From assembly GCF_033958435.1 (NCBI RefSeq), contig NC_134137.1:124780001-124844000 (forward strand): a stretch of DNA of 64,000 bases, written 5' to 3'. Under the pieces are notes generated by a model. The model ran no database searches and had not been told where the DNA came from. It saw only the letters and a list, made by a program, of their open reading frames with translations. Shown one piece after another: positions 23,690-33,327 of the stretch; position 1 is the stretch's first letter; each line of letters begins with the position of its first letter. The stretch comes from Carettochelys insculpta (lineage: Eukaryota > Chordata > Testudines > Carettochelyidae). Made by a program: the position numbers and the translations under genes.

Positions 23690-25240
23690 CAGATATGGTC
23701 CCTGTGCCTGTGCCAGGGGGGGCGGGGGGGACTGGGCCTCCACCTGGCCAGCAGGGTGTGGGCCAGGCAGATGAGGCTGGCCGGGGGAAGGTGGGGAGGG
23801 AGCAGGGCCTTGAGGTCAGCCTCCTCGGGGGTGGGGGTGCCGTTGTGGGGGAGGCAGGGGGCTGTGGGATTGGGGTGGGGGGGGGACACTGGGGGCAGGG
23901 GAGGTGATGCACGGGTGAGTGGGGGGGAGTGGGGGGGCAACAGGGGGTGTGGGTGTGGGGGTGACCTGTGATGGAGTGGCAGCAGGGGCCAGGTGGCTGA
24001 CCACAGCCTGGGTGAGGGCGTCCAAGTTGGACAACACCCGGTCCCACGCCTGCCGCTCCATGGCAAGCCGCTCCCGCATGATGCCCGTCAGCTCCCTGAG
24101 GGCGGCCATGTGGGCCATGTCCCCTGCCTCCTCCTCCCCAGCCTGGTGTTGCCCTGTGCTGTCCCCGTCCAGGGCCTGGGCTGCTCCCCCTCACCCTCTG
24201 TTGTTGGGCTCCCCGTGCACGTCACGGGGCTGGTTCGGCTGCTGGAGCTGTGGAGACAAAAGGGGAGAGGAACGGACCGTTAGTCCTGGTGAGGGACCCC
24301 CCTGAACCCATCCCCCCATCCTGCCCACCCCATCCCGGTGGTCCTGCAGGGACCGCATCCAGGGGTCCCTGTCTGGGGTATGGGAGCACTGGTTCTTCTC
24401 TGCCTCCCTCGGTCCCACTGCAGCCTGGCAGCCCGTGGTACTGTCGGGCCTGCATGGTGCTGGGTGCCACACGTCAGCCCTGTGAGGCTGGGTTGGTGGG
24501 GCCATCTGGCCTGCCTATGCCCTGGGGCTGATGTCCCTTTGGGTGGACTGCAGCCACCCCAGGCAGGACTGCACGCCCCCTCCCCCGGCCCCACAGCCAC
24601 CAGTATGCACGGTACATATCTGTGGGTCCCTCCAGGAACTCGGGAGAGGTGCGGTCAGAAGGAGCCAGGCAGGATGGGCCTGAGGGGACGTCATTGATGA
24701 GGGCTCCCTCGCTTGAGCCCTCATCATTGCTCATGTCCTGGATCTGTCGGAGGCGCCTGCGGGTGGCCGGTGTTCTGGGCCAGTCCTCCCCGTCAGTCGC
24801 TATCCCAGTCTCCTCCGGCTTGGTCAGGGGGTCAGCAGTGTCCAGGCGGCCCCGCCTCCTCGGGCCCAAGGAGGTGGTCAAGTTCCCGGTAGTAGGGGCA
24901 GCTGGTGGGCACTGCTCCTGACCGCCCGGCCATGTCCCAAGCCCAGCAGTAGGCCTGCCGGAGCTCCTTGACCTTGGACCTCACCTGGTCCAGGGTCCAA
25001 GCGGGGTGACCCCGGCCGATGAGGCCCTTGGCCAGGTGCTCGAACACCATGGCGTTCCAGCACCAGACCCTGTCTGCTGCAGGACCGCCTCATCTTCCCA
25101 CAGGGCGAGGAGGTCCTGCAGTTCGGCCTCTGTCCAGGAGGGGGCCCAAGACTTGGGGGGCTGGCTCCCCTCCTGGGACGACCTCCCCCAGTTCCTGGAC
25201 GGCCCCTGGGATGGGTGGGAGTCCCGGCTGCTGGCCATTG
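23690..25240 (-). pseudogene. Harbinger Myb/SANT-like accessory gene, broken
   Basis: In Harbinger elements this second protein binds the transposon ends and helps transposase enter the nucleus. Minus-strand pieces in order: a trihelix-type domain at about 25,140-24,860 (WTEAELQDLLALWEDEAVLQ, then VFEHLAKGLIGRGHP, DQVRSKVKELRQAY, CPYYRELDHLLGPEE); an acidic/basic linker at 24,881-24,600 (ATRRRLRQIQDMSNDEGSSE); and a helical segment followed by a Pro-rich tail at 24,118-23,690 (MRERLAMERQAWDRVLSNLD, then TPTPTPPVAPPLPP). The pieces lie in different frames: a shift splits the trihelix domain near 25,050, and an intron or shift lies between 24,600 and 24,120. It converges on the transposase. Assigned from domain pattern and layout. 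Confidence 0.65.
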
Positions 25241-25564
25241 TGCCAGAGGTGCTGAGGCTTCCCCTGGGTCGTCATGGCTGGGAGCAGTATGTGAGGCAGC
25301 GTGGGCTCCAGGCTGTTCACACGCTCTCAGCTTCCTGCCCGAGGGCTTCTGGGAACCTGCGTGCTGAAAGGTGTCCAGACGCTGGAGCCATTGAGCTCCG
25401 CTTTGTGCTGTGAGCGGCAGCGCCGCCTGCCATCTCATCGCAGCCATGGAGGACCCGCTCTTTCAAAAGAGCAGGCTGCAGACCATCTACACTTGCTCTC
25501 TTTCGAAATTGTCTTTAGAAAGAGGGTGCTTTTCCCATCCCGGGTGTGGAGGACCGAGGCTGAA

Positions 25565-26783
25565 AGAACATAAGAACATAAGAATGGCCATACTGGGTCA
25601 GACCAAAGGTCCATCCAGCCCAGTATCCTGTCTGCCGACAGTGGCCAATGCCAGGTGCCCCAGAGAAGGAGAACAGAAGACAATGATCAAGTGATTTATC
25701 TCCTGCCATCCATCTCCTGCCCTTGTTCTGAAGGCTAGGGCACCATACTTTATCCCTGGCTAATAGCCATTTATGGACCTAACCTGCAAAAATTTATCAA
25801 GCTCTTTTTTAAACCCTAATAGAGTCCTGGCCTTCACAGCCTCCTCGGGCAAGGAGTTCCACAGGTTGACTGTGCGCTGTGTGAAGAAAAATTTCCTTTT
25901 ATTAGTTTTGAACCTACTACCCATCAATTTCATTTGGTGTCCCCTCGTTCTTGTATTATGGGAAAAGGTAAATAATTTTTCTATGTTCACTTTCTCCACA
26001 CCATTCATGATTTTATATACCTCTATCATATCGCCCCTCAATCGCCTCTTTTCCAAACTGAAAAGTCCCAGTCTCTCAAGCCTCTCCCCATATGGGACCC
26101 GTTCCAAACCCCTAATCATCTTAGTCGCCCTTTTCTGAACCTTTTCTAATGCCAATATATCTTTTTTGAGGTGAGGAGACCACATCTGCACGCAGTACTC
26201 AAGATGTGGGCGTACCATAGTTTTATATAGGGGAAGTATGATATCTTTTGTCTTATTATCGATCCCTTTTTTAATAATTCCTAACATCCTATTTGCTTTA
26301 CTAACTGCCGCTGCACACTGCGTGGATGTCTTCAGAGAACTATCCACTATAACTCCAAGATCCCTTTCCTGATCTGTCGTAGCTAAATTTGACCCCATCA
26401 TGTTGTACATGTAATTTGGGTTATTTTTCCCAATGTGCATTACCTTACACTTACCCACATTAAATTTCATTTGCCATTTTGCTGCCCAATCACTCAGTTT
26501 GCTGAGATCTTTTTGTAGTTCTTCACAATCCCTTTTGGTTTTGACTGTCCTGAACAACTTGGTGTCATCTGCAAACTTTGCCACCTCACTGCTTACCTCA
26601 TTTTCTAGATCATTGATGAACAAGTTGAACAGGATCGGTCCCAGGACTGACCCCTGGGGAACACCACTAGTTACCCTCCTCCATTGTGAAAATTTACCAT
26701 TTATTCCAACCCTTTGTTTTCTGTCTTTTAACCAATTCCCGATCCATGAAAGGATCTTTCCTCCTATCCCATTTCCCTTTGGT
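25565..26783 (-). mobile_element. CR1 LINE, 5'-truncated, inside Harbinger
   Basis: The 3' end lies at about 25,565 (in reverse: ...CCATTCTTATGTTCTTATG), and the element runs leftwards on the minus strand. It is nearly identical by eye to the copy at 36,467-38,052 over their shared length. The words TGAAAGAACA occur at both edges (25,561-25,570 and 26,784-26,793), fitting a 10-bp target-site duplication, with about 8 extra bases (TTCCCTTT) at the 5' junction. The element lies within Harbinger sequence and is therefore younger. Confidence 0.85.
25760..26623 (-). pseudogene. CR1 ORF2 C-terminal part (RT fragment)
   Basis: A 287-codon open frame begins within the reverse-transcriptase domain ([20 protein letters not shown]) and continues to the natural C-terminus ([13 protein letters not shown]). 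It carries the FADD catalytic box, the thumb-like [17 protein letters not shown] and the CR1-typical [19 protein letters not shown]. The N-terminal endonuclease and the first half of RT are missing through 5' truncation, so the fragment cannot mobilise itself. The intact frame indicates recent insertion. Confidence 0.8.
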
Positions 26784-26936
26784 GAAAGAACAGGAGAGTT
26801 CTTTCAAAGTTAATTTCAAAAGAATGCCATGTCAGCGTAGACGCTCCGCAGCCTCTTTCGAAAGAACTCGGTCTTCCGATCCTAATTTCGCATGTACTTG
26901 CTAGTGTAGACGCATCCATACTGGCCAGGAAAGCCA

Positions 26937-27008
26937 TGGTAGGCCCTGTTCAGCAAAGCACATGCTCAAATTTAAGCATATGTTCAGGTGCTTTGCTGAA
27001 TCGGGGTC
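26937..27008. repeat. Fold-back repeat fragment
   Basis: GCCCTGTTCAGCAAAGCACA and GGTGCTTTGCTGAATCGGGG form an imperfect inverted repeat around AAATTTAAGCAT. This pattern matches a palindromic interspersed repeat widespread in amniote DNA (reptile fold-back type). Confidence 0.6.
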
Positions 27009-27612
27009 ATTGTGGTTTGCTTGGACAAAAAAAAGCTTATATATGGTTCTCTACAAAGATGCTGCCTCGGTGTGAAATGTCCTTGTAGAAGATTTGGATC
27101 TTGAGCTGCTAAATGGATCATGTGTTGTGGTGATTAGCGGACCAGTATATGAAACTAAAGGAGACCATTAGGCTAAGGCTACCCTGAAGGTCAGGCAGAC
27201 ACTTCTGATGCAAAGGACATTCTTGCGATACAAGAAGTGGTGGGAAAAGAAGTGTTAAAAAATCCCGGCCACGTGAAAAGTACAGAAAAGTGAAGTGTAC
27301 GTTGTGTCTCTTCTGTAGACAATTTTTCTCATTGTTGAGTTGCCTTTTAGTATGCACTTAATAAATCGTTCTGGGCCAAAGGAATTGTGGTGGCTTACCT
27401 CTTAAGATATGATATAATTGTTAAATTTTAAGCAGATGCTGATTACAATGACTGAGTTCGTGGCCATGGCCAGATAAGAAATTCTGTGCTAGTGTCCTTT
27501 CCATCCCCTTCCCTTGTTACCAGATTATTAAAGAAAAGTATGTGTGAGAAGGCTAGCGATGAGTCCAATCCAACTTCTAAGGACAAAGCTTTGTCCTCCT
27601 TACGAATGTAAT
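27009..27612. other. Non-coding stretch, nothing recognised
   Basis: No gene or clear repeat was identified. Confidence 0.5.
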
Positions 27613-28000
27613 GCCCAGAGGCATTGAGACCATGTGCTAGGGTGAGTGAACTCTCTACAGCCCTGGCTGGGAGTCAGATTGCCTGGTAGAGCAGAGGGTT
27701 TTAGTGCTCATAATCAAAGGTTCAATCTCTACTACTGGTAACCTGGGTCTGTGGGTCTTACAACCTGGGGCTTGTCTGGGATGATCTACTGGAAGGCCCC
27801 AAAAGCTTGGGCTGTACCTCTTCAGCCCAGGGAAGGATATAATTCCCAGAGGCCCTAAGACTACCTGCTAGGGTGAGTGAAGTGTCTGCTCTATAGCCTT
27901 GGCTTTAACTCATAAGGTAGAGTGCAGGGCATTAGCCCCTGTGGTTGCAGGCTCAGCCCCTGGTGCCAGTACCCTGGGTCTGCTGGTGTTACACAAGGAC
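27613..28000 (+). repeat. Tandem duplication with tRNA-like units
   Basis: Two diverged units with a period of about 231 bp share CCCAGAGGC..T.AGAC, TGCTAGGGTGAGTGAA, and a tRNA-like block. The first block has GCCTGGTAGAGCAG (A-box-like) and GGTTCAATCTC (B-box-like). The second has AAGGTAGAGTGCAG and GTTGCAGGCTCAGCC. Both continue with ACCCTGGGTCTG or a close variant. The units are probably derived from a tRNA-related SINE or retrogene, not active tRNA genes. Confidence 0.5.
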
Positions 28001-29324
28001 AAAGCTTCAGTGGGAGCAGGCCTGAACCTGGACTTCTCTGTCTTTCTAAATCAATTTCTAAAGTAGAAACTACAGGAATAGTTTGTTTAAGTTGTAAAAT
28101 GTCACCCCCCAAAAAAATATTAATGAAGTGAATTGCAACTGCCCATAGCATTGTTTTGTGTTGTCATTTGCTTTGCAATGAGTGTTATATTAAAAAAAAT
28201 CACAATAAAGGCACAAACATGAGCAAATAATATGGGTACAGCCATGGGTGGTGAATGAGTCTAGGGTTGGGGCAGGCTAACCCCCAGCCCTACCCCTGCT
28301 GCCCAAGGCCCTGCCTTTGCCACTGAGGGCCACTGTGGGAGCCAAGCTCCCCACTATTATAGGGGAGGGCCACCCCATCCCCCCCAGGGGAAGGTGAACA
28401 GCCCCAGCCTTCGCTGGAGCCTGGAGGGGGTCGGTGTTCCCCATGATCCTAGAGGGTGGGCAGCACCTGGACCCAGCCCCCCCTTGCCCCAGTAGGGCTG
28501 GCAGCGTGAGCCCAGCCTCGGCAGCACTAAAGCCCAGCAGCCCCAGGAGTCTGGGTGAGCTGCACTGAATGCGGGGACAGGGAAGCTGGGGCAGAGTATG
28601 GGCATGGCTAGCTGGGCAGTTTGGGAAGGCCTTGCCTTCCCCTGCCTCTTACACCCACCTCCTATGAGTAGACTCAGATTAGCTTTGTAGACATCAAAGT
28701 CATGAAAAGTTTCCCATAGAAAAGGGATGAGAAGTAGGAAAGTCAGGAGAGGAGGAATTTTCAGTGGGAGTGGTGTGATAGAAAAGAAGGGCGGGGGGGT
28801 GATTCTGCTTTCCCACTAAAAAATAATTACCGCTAAAACAAAGCCGTGATGTGACCATTCATTGCCAGCCTCCTGCTGCATGCACAACCCTCCTGAAAAG
28901 CAGCTCAGGACCGAGTCCAACACAAGGGCAGAAGTTGGAGAGCTGATTGAATACTTGATCATCTCTTTTATCTTCTGCAGGGCAGCATTTGGCCCCTCAT
29001 GTACTTCACTCCGATTGCTCTCCGGTCTCTGCATACATTCTGGCTTAGAATTTTAAGCAGCATTAAATTCATTTGCAGCCCATCAGAAATATCACGGAAA
29101 CATTGCTGGCATAGCAGTTGGTGTGAGAGGACATAGGGAAATTAAAATACTGGAAAGAGTGGGAAGCAAGTAAAATGCTAGCTAAAACTATCTCGAGAGA
29201 GACTTAGAAAACAGTGTCTTATACAGATCCACTCTGAACATCTTCAGAACCCATCTTTTTATCCAGGCATTTGAAAATGGGATGATCACAGTAATAGTGA
29301 TGGAAACATGTTGGGAACTGTAAC
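28001..29324. other. Non-coding stretch, partly GC-rich
   Basis: 28,260-28,650 is GC-rich with CCCAGC/GGGCTGG-type words common in turtle low-copy repeats, and no supported protein. The rest is unassigned. Confidence 0.45.
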
Positions 29325-29337
29325 CCTAAGGGTAGAG

Positions 29338-29475
29338 TAGTAACAGAGAGGAAGCCGTGCTAGTCTATACACTATCAAAACAAAAAGCAGTCAAGTAGCA
29401 CTTTAAAACTAGCAAACGAAAGCTCACCTAATAAACTATTTTGCTAGTCTTTAAAGTGCTACTTGACTGCTTTTT
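29338..29475 (+). mobile_element. Fold-back SINE (copy 1) with target-site duplication
   Basis: The head (TAGTAACAGAGAGGAAGCCG) and linker are followed by a short sense body ending ACTAGCAAA, then an inverted body running from CGAAAGCTCACCTAAT back to the linker (GACTGCTTTTT). Both arms share AGTCAAGTAGC and ACTAGCAA, which differ from other copies, so they come from one template. CCTAAGGGTAGAG flanks both sides (29,325-29,337 and 29,476-29,488), a 13-bp target-site duplication. Confidence 0.85.
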
Positions 29476-29544
29476 CCTAAGGGTAGAGGATTGTTTGAAG
29501 CGGATTTGTGGAGGGTTATCTTAAACTGCTGCTCTTAGGATAAT

Positions 29545-29608
29545 TAGAACTAATACTTATTGCTTCTTTAGCACTTTGCATCCATAGATCTCAAGGTAAT
29601 TTGCAAAG
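29545..29608 (+). repeat. Ancient interspersed repeat, left part
   Basis: The words TTAGCACTTTGCATCCATAG and ATCTCAAGGTAATTTGCAAA fit the start of an old MIR/L2-like amniote repeat. It is interrupted by the CR1 at 29,609 and resumes at 30,371 and 30,646. Confidence 0.5.
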
Positions 29609-30370
29609 GAGAAGTGTAGAGTCCTGCACCTAGGGCAGAAGAATCCCAAGCATTTTTATAGGCTAGGGACCAACTGGCTCAGCACCGGTAGAGCGGAAAG
29701 GGACCTAGGGGTTATGGTGGATGAAAGGCTGGATATGAGTAAACAGTGTGCCCTTGTAGCCAAGAAGGCTAACGGCATATTAGGGTGCATTAGGAGGAGC
29801 ATTTCAAGCAGATCAAGAGAAGTAGTTGTTCCCCTCTGTTTGGCACTGGTGAGGCCACATCTGCAATACTGTGTCCAGTTTTGGGCCCCCCAGTATAAAA
29901 AGGATGTGGATGTGCTGGAGCAGGTTCAGCGGAGGGCAACAGAAATGATTAAGGGGCTGGACCACAAGACCTATGAGGATAGGCTGAGGGATTTGGGCTC
30001 GTTTAGTTTACAGAAGAGAAGACTTAGGGGTGATTTAATAGCAGCCTTCAACTTACTGAAAGGGAGCTCTAAAGAGGAAGGTGAGAAACTGTTCTCAGTC
30101 ATGTCAGATGGCACAACAAGGAGTAATGGTCTGAATTTGAAGAGGGAGAGGTGTAGGTTAGATATTAGGAAAAACTACTTCACCAGAAGGGCGGTGAAGC
30201 ATTGGAGTGCATTGCCTAGAGAGGTGGAGGATTCTCCATCCCTTGAGGTTTTAAGTCCCAGCTTGACAAGGTCCTGGCTGGGATGATTTAGTTGGGGTTA
30301 ATCCTGCTTGAAGCAGGGGGCTGGATTAGATGACCTCCTGAGGTCCCTTCAGCCCTGTCATGATTCTTTG
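29609..30370 (+). mobile_element. CR1 LINE, 5'-truncated, + strand
   Basis: This contains the C-terminal part of ORF2 and the CR1-type 3' end (GATGACCTCCTGAGGTCCCT followed by TCATGATTCTTTG). It is a different subfamily from the copies at 25.6 and 36.5 kb. It interrupts an older repeat whose halves lie at 29,545-29,608 and after 30,371. Confidence 0.8.
29714..30286 (+). pseudogene. CR1 ORF2 C-terminal fragment
   Basis: A 190-codon open frame starts at the usual D.RLDMS-type segment and includes KKANGILGCIRRSISSRS, RPHLQYCVQFWAPQYKKDVD and RRLRGDLIAAFNLLKG, typical of the thumb and C-terminal region of CR1 ORF2. The catalytic FADD box lies upstream of the truncation and is absent. The C-terminus ends early (LTRSWLG), close to the family's usual end. 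Confidence 0.75.
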
Positions 30371-30407
30371 GAAGCCAGTATTGTTATTCACATTTTACAC
30401 ACTGGGA
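30371..30407 (+). repeat. Ancient interspersed repeat, middle part
   Basis: GTTATTCACATTTTACACACTGGG resembles the 'cattttacagatggggaaactgag' core of MIR/L2-type repeats. It is split from its left part by the CR1 and from its right part by the next insertion. Confidence 0.5.
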
Positions 30408-30645
30408 TCTCTCTTGGTGGTCACTCGATAATGAGTGAGATGTCTTCATGTCACCCTCCTATTTGTGAGTCCATTAATGGCTGACCTGCCCGATTCTGGA
30501 GCCACAGGTCTTATCACAGAAGGGGCAGGTGTTGGTGGCTGTTGGAGGGGCACGAGGCAGTTTTTTTGCCATTGTTTTCTTCTTCCCCACCTGTCCTTGT
30601 CTGCACTGTGGTGGGACCTCTCAGATTGTGCTATCCCCTCACAGA
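30408..30645 (-). mobile_element. Retroelement-like insertion with zinc-finger remnant
   Basis: This segment splits the ancient repeat. On the minus strand it encodes CPFCDKTCGSRIGQVSH followed, after one stop, by TH. That is a C-x2-C-x12-H-x3-H zinc-finger-like motif, similar to one I associate with C-terminal parts of some vertebrate retroelement ORFs. The element family was not identified. Confidence 0.35.
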
Positions 30646-30757
30646 AGGTACAAGAGAGATAAAATAACTCACCCAGGGTCATCCAACTGGCCAGTGGCAG
30701 AGCTAGGAATCTTGTGCATCCCAGTCCAGAGTTCTATGCATTGAGCCGCATTACCTG
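30646..30757 (+). repeat. Ancient interspersed repeat, right part
   Basis: ACTCACCCAGGGTCATCCAA, GCCAGTGGCAGAGCTAGGAA and CCAGTCCAGAGTTCTATGCA match the conserved right part of MIR/L2-type amniote repeats (the 'cttgcccaaggtcacacagc...cagagctggga' pattern). Confidence 0.6.
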
Positions 30758-31007
30758 TGTTTCTAAGATATGTTAAAGGTGCCGAGAACATATGGATGGG
30801 CAACCGTTTTAGCATTTCTATGAATCAAATGGCACTGAAACAGGAGGTTTTATTCCTAATAAAAGTGTGGTACAAGGGTTAGCCCTGTTGTGTTTGGCCT
30901 CCATAAAGGCTGCAGGAAAAGGCTTATAGTAGATTTTTGTTAAAAAAATAAATGAAGATTGGGCGAGAGATGTTACTGGTAAATTTCATCCCAGGCATGG
31001 AGCAGAG

Positions 31008-31533
31008 TACACTCATCTTCGTTTAACGAGAACTTGACTTACGCGTAGTCGCTAAAACGAGGGACATAAATATATACATTTGTTCACTGAAAGAGTGAAC
31101 TGCCACCCACTTACATGAACTGGCTGCGGGGTCCCTGGCTGGGGCACAGGGAGACCCGCAGCCCCACAGCTGGAGCAGAGGCAGGCGCGGGGTCCCTGGT
31201 CAGGGCATGGGGAAACCCTCAGACCTGCCCGGCCTGCTCCCAACACCCCTGGCCTGCAACTCCCCATGCACCCCCCACCCCACCTGCTCCCAACACCCAT
31301 CCAGACCCAGAACCCCCAGCCCACCACACCCCCCACATGTACTGCACCCTCCCCCCAGGTTCCCTTAAATTTCAATCTGTATGCTGCCACTCCTTCCCCC
31401 ATTAGGAGCACTAGGAACCAATCAGAGACTTTTACATGTATTTTAATGGGAATCTAGTGTCCCTCTTACGAGTTTTCGCCTATGAGCAGGAAGTTGGGAA
31501 CCAATTGTGCTCATATAGCAAGGGATGAGTGTA
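31008..31533. mobile_element. Tc1/mariner-like non-autonomous element (copy A)
   Basis: The left end TACACTCATCTTCGTTTAAC and the right end read in reverse (TACACTCATCCCTTGCTATA) are inverted and bounded by TA. Inside, CGCTAAAACGAGGGACAT near the left and AATGGGAATCTAGTGTCCCT near the right are shared with copy B at 39,549. The GC-rich core repeats GGGGTCCCTGG-like words and has no supported gene. Confidence 0.7.
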
Positions 31534-31652
31534 CTGCAGAAGATCACAGTGGGAGTGTGTGTGTGGCAGGAAGGTGCAAAGTGGAGCCTGAAACAATGAG
31601 ACTGTGAATCTATTACTGCACATGTAAGGGAGAAGTCTTGTTAACACATGTA

Positions 31653-32363
31653 AGCCGTGTCTACACGTGCACGCTACTTCAAAGTAGCGGCACTAACTTC
31701 GAAATAGCGCCCGTCACGGCTACACGTGTTGGGCGCTATTTCGATGTTAACATCGACGTTAAGCGGCGAGACGTCGAAGCCGCTAACCCCATGAGGGGAT
31801 AGGAATAGCGCCCTACTTCGACGTTCAACGTCGAAGTAGGGACCGTGTAGTCGTTGCGCATCCCGCAACATCGAAATTGCGGTGTCCTCCATGGCGGCCA
31901 TCAGCTGAGGGGTTGAGAGATACTCTCTCTCCAGCCCCTGCGGGGCTCTATGGTCACCGTGTGCAGCAGCCCTTAGCCCAGGGCTTCTGGCTGCTGCTGC
32001 TGCAGCTGGGGATCCATGCTGCATGCACAGGGTCTGCAACCAGTTGTCGGCTCTGTGGATCTTGTGTTGTTTAGTGCAACTGTGTCTGGGAGGGGCCCTT
32101 TAAGGGAGCGGCTTGCTGTTGAGTCCGCCCTGTGACCCTGTCTGCAGCTGTGCCTGGCACCCTTATTTCGATGTGTGCTACTGTGGCGTGTAGACGTTCC
32201 CTCGCAGCGCCTATTTCGACGTGGTGCTGCGCAATGTTGATGTTGAACGTCGACGTTGCCAGCCCTGGAGGACATGTAGACGTTATTCATCGAAATAGCC
32301 TATTTCGATGTCACTACATCGAAATAAGCTATTTCGATGTAGCGTTCACGTGTAGACGTAGCC
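31653..32363. mobile_element. Harbinger-like non-autonomous element, about 0.7 kb
   Basis: The ends are inverted (left GCCGTGTCTACACGTGCACG; right in reverse GGCTACGTCTACACGTGAAC). The element is filled with short palindromes such as CTACTTCGACGTTCAACGTC and CGAAATAGCCTATTTCGATG. A minus-strand open frame (31,674-32,039) with alanine-rich and HGP.FDVERRS-like sequence is unsupported as a real gene. No transposase is present. Confidence 0.7.
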
Positions 32364-33078
32364 ATATACGACAGTGCTATTCAGGTTTGCCTACCGACCT
32401 ACGTGCAATCCATAGGGCACCAGCACCACCAACATTACTTCCCAGCAGAAGGTTTATGGGGTTTATATTTATCTGGCAATTTTTCTTTAAGTTAAGCAAT
32501 TTACCCTTCCTGGATTGCATCCCTTGTTACTGAAATATTAGCACCTTGAACCGCCCCCATGGACAGAGTGTGATCGTCTTTGGAACCAAATTCTTCTCTC
32601 CTCAGGAGATTTCTGAGCCTCCCCCCCAACACACACACACACTATTTTTAAGTTAATGTGTTTCTGTTAGAAGAGCTGAAATATGAAACTAGACTTGACG
32701 GTGGAAAAATTATTTCCTAGTTATGCTGGAAGTAATGGTTCCCCCTTTATTTCACATATGCCCACCCTTTATTTAACATATGCGTTCTCTGCGTGGTCCA
32801 AAGTATGCATTGAGACAAACTACATAAACAGTATTTTGAGTAAAGAGTATTTTGAATATCAGTTGCTTGATGTCCTTCCCACCCGTAACTAACGGGGTGG
32901 AACAGCAGGGAGGACTATGAATATATGGACAGATGCACCAATATACACATGATGCTCAGAAAACTAACCAGGATCTTATCCCTCAAGTAACATAGCAAGG
33001 GAGACAACATAAATCAAACCATTGTTTTATAGGAGAGTGAAACCACTGGCAGAAACCAATACAAACAGATTCTCATAC
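32364..33078. other. Non-coding stretch with a short (CA)n
   Basis: No gene was recognised. A short CA run lies at 32,629-32,642. The rest is unassigned. Confidence 0.5.
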
Positions 33079-33091
33079 TAATTCTCACCCA

Positions 33092-33314
33092 CATAACAAG
33101 CCGTCCTAAGGCACCTTAAAGACTAACCAATTTCTCAGGTCATGAGCTTTTGTGGGCAAAACCCACTTCATCAGATGAAAAAGTGGGTTTTCATCTGAAG
33201 TGGGTTTCACCCACAAAAGCTCATGTCCTAAGAAATGTGTTAATTTCGAAGGTGCCACAAGACTGCTTATTATTTGTGAGACTACAGACCAACAAGGCTA
33301 CACCTCTTGAAATT
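33092..33314 (-). mobile_element. Fold-back SINE (copy 2) with target-site duplication
   Basis: The head is at the right end on the minus strand (ACTACAGACCAACAAGGCTA in + orientation). The sense body runs leftwards, turns near AAAAAGTGGGTTTTCATC, and an inverted body returns to the linker at ATAACAAGCCGTCC. The arms differ at several sites, so this copy is older than copy 1. Flanking duplications are TAATTCTCACCCA (33,079-33,091) and TAATTCTTACCCA (33,315-33,327), 12 of 13 identical. Confidence 0.8.
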
Positions 33315-33327
33315 TAATTCTTACCCA

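Larger units (their letters stand above)
21569..26917 (+). mobile_element. PIF/Harbinger DNA transposon, nearly complete
   Basis: The ends are inverted: left GGCTGCATCTACACTACAGC, right end in reverse GGATGCGTCTACACTAGCAA. Subterminal regions are rich in TTTCGAAAG motifs on both sides. Inside are a transposase gene on + (about 22,021-23,336) and a Myb/SANT-like accessory gene on - (about 23,690-25,240), the two-gene layout known for this superfamily. A CR1 LINE has inserted near the right end (25,565-26,783). Without it the element is about 4.1 kb. Both genes carry disabling changes, so this copy is inactive. The expected 3-bp target-site duplication is not clear (ACA / ATA). Confidence 0.8.

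Noticed and set aside
23261..23971. 236-codon Gly/Trp-rich open frame on the + strand
   Set aside because: It arises from G-rich DNA opposite the Pro-rich tail of the Harbinger Myb-like gene; composition explains the open frame.
24878..25447. 189-codon minus-strand frame
   Set aside because: It lies in a different frame from the trihelix-type domain; only a short part may join it after a shift. Not a separate gene.
31674..32039. 121-codon minus-strand frame in the 0.7-kb Harbinger-like element
   Set aside because: Alanine-rich low-complexity start and palindrome-derived remainder; no evidence that it is expressed.
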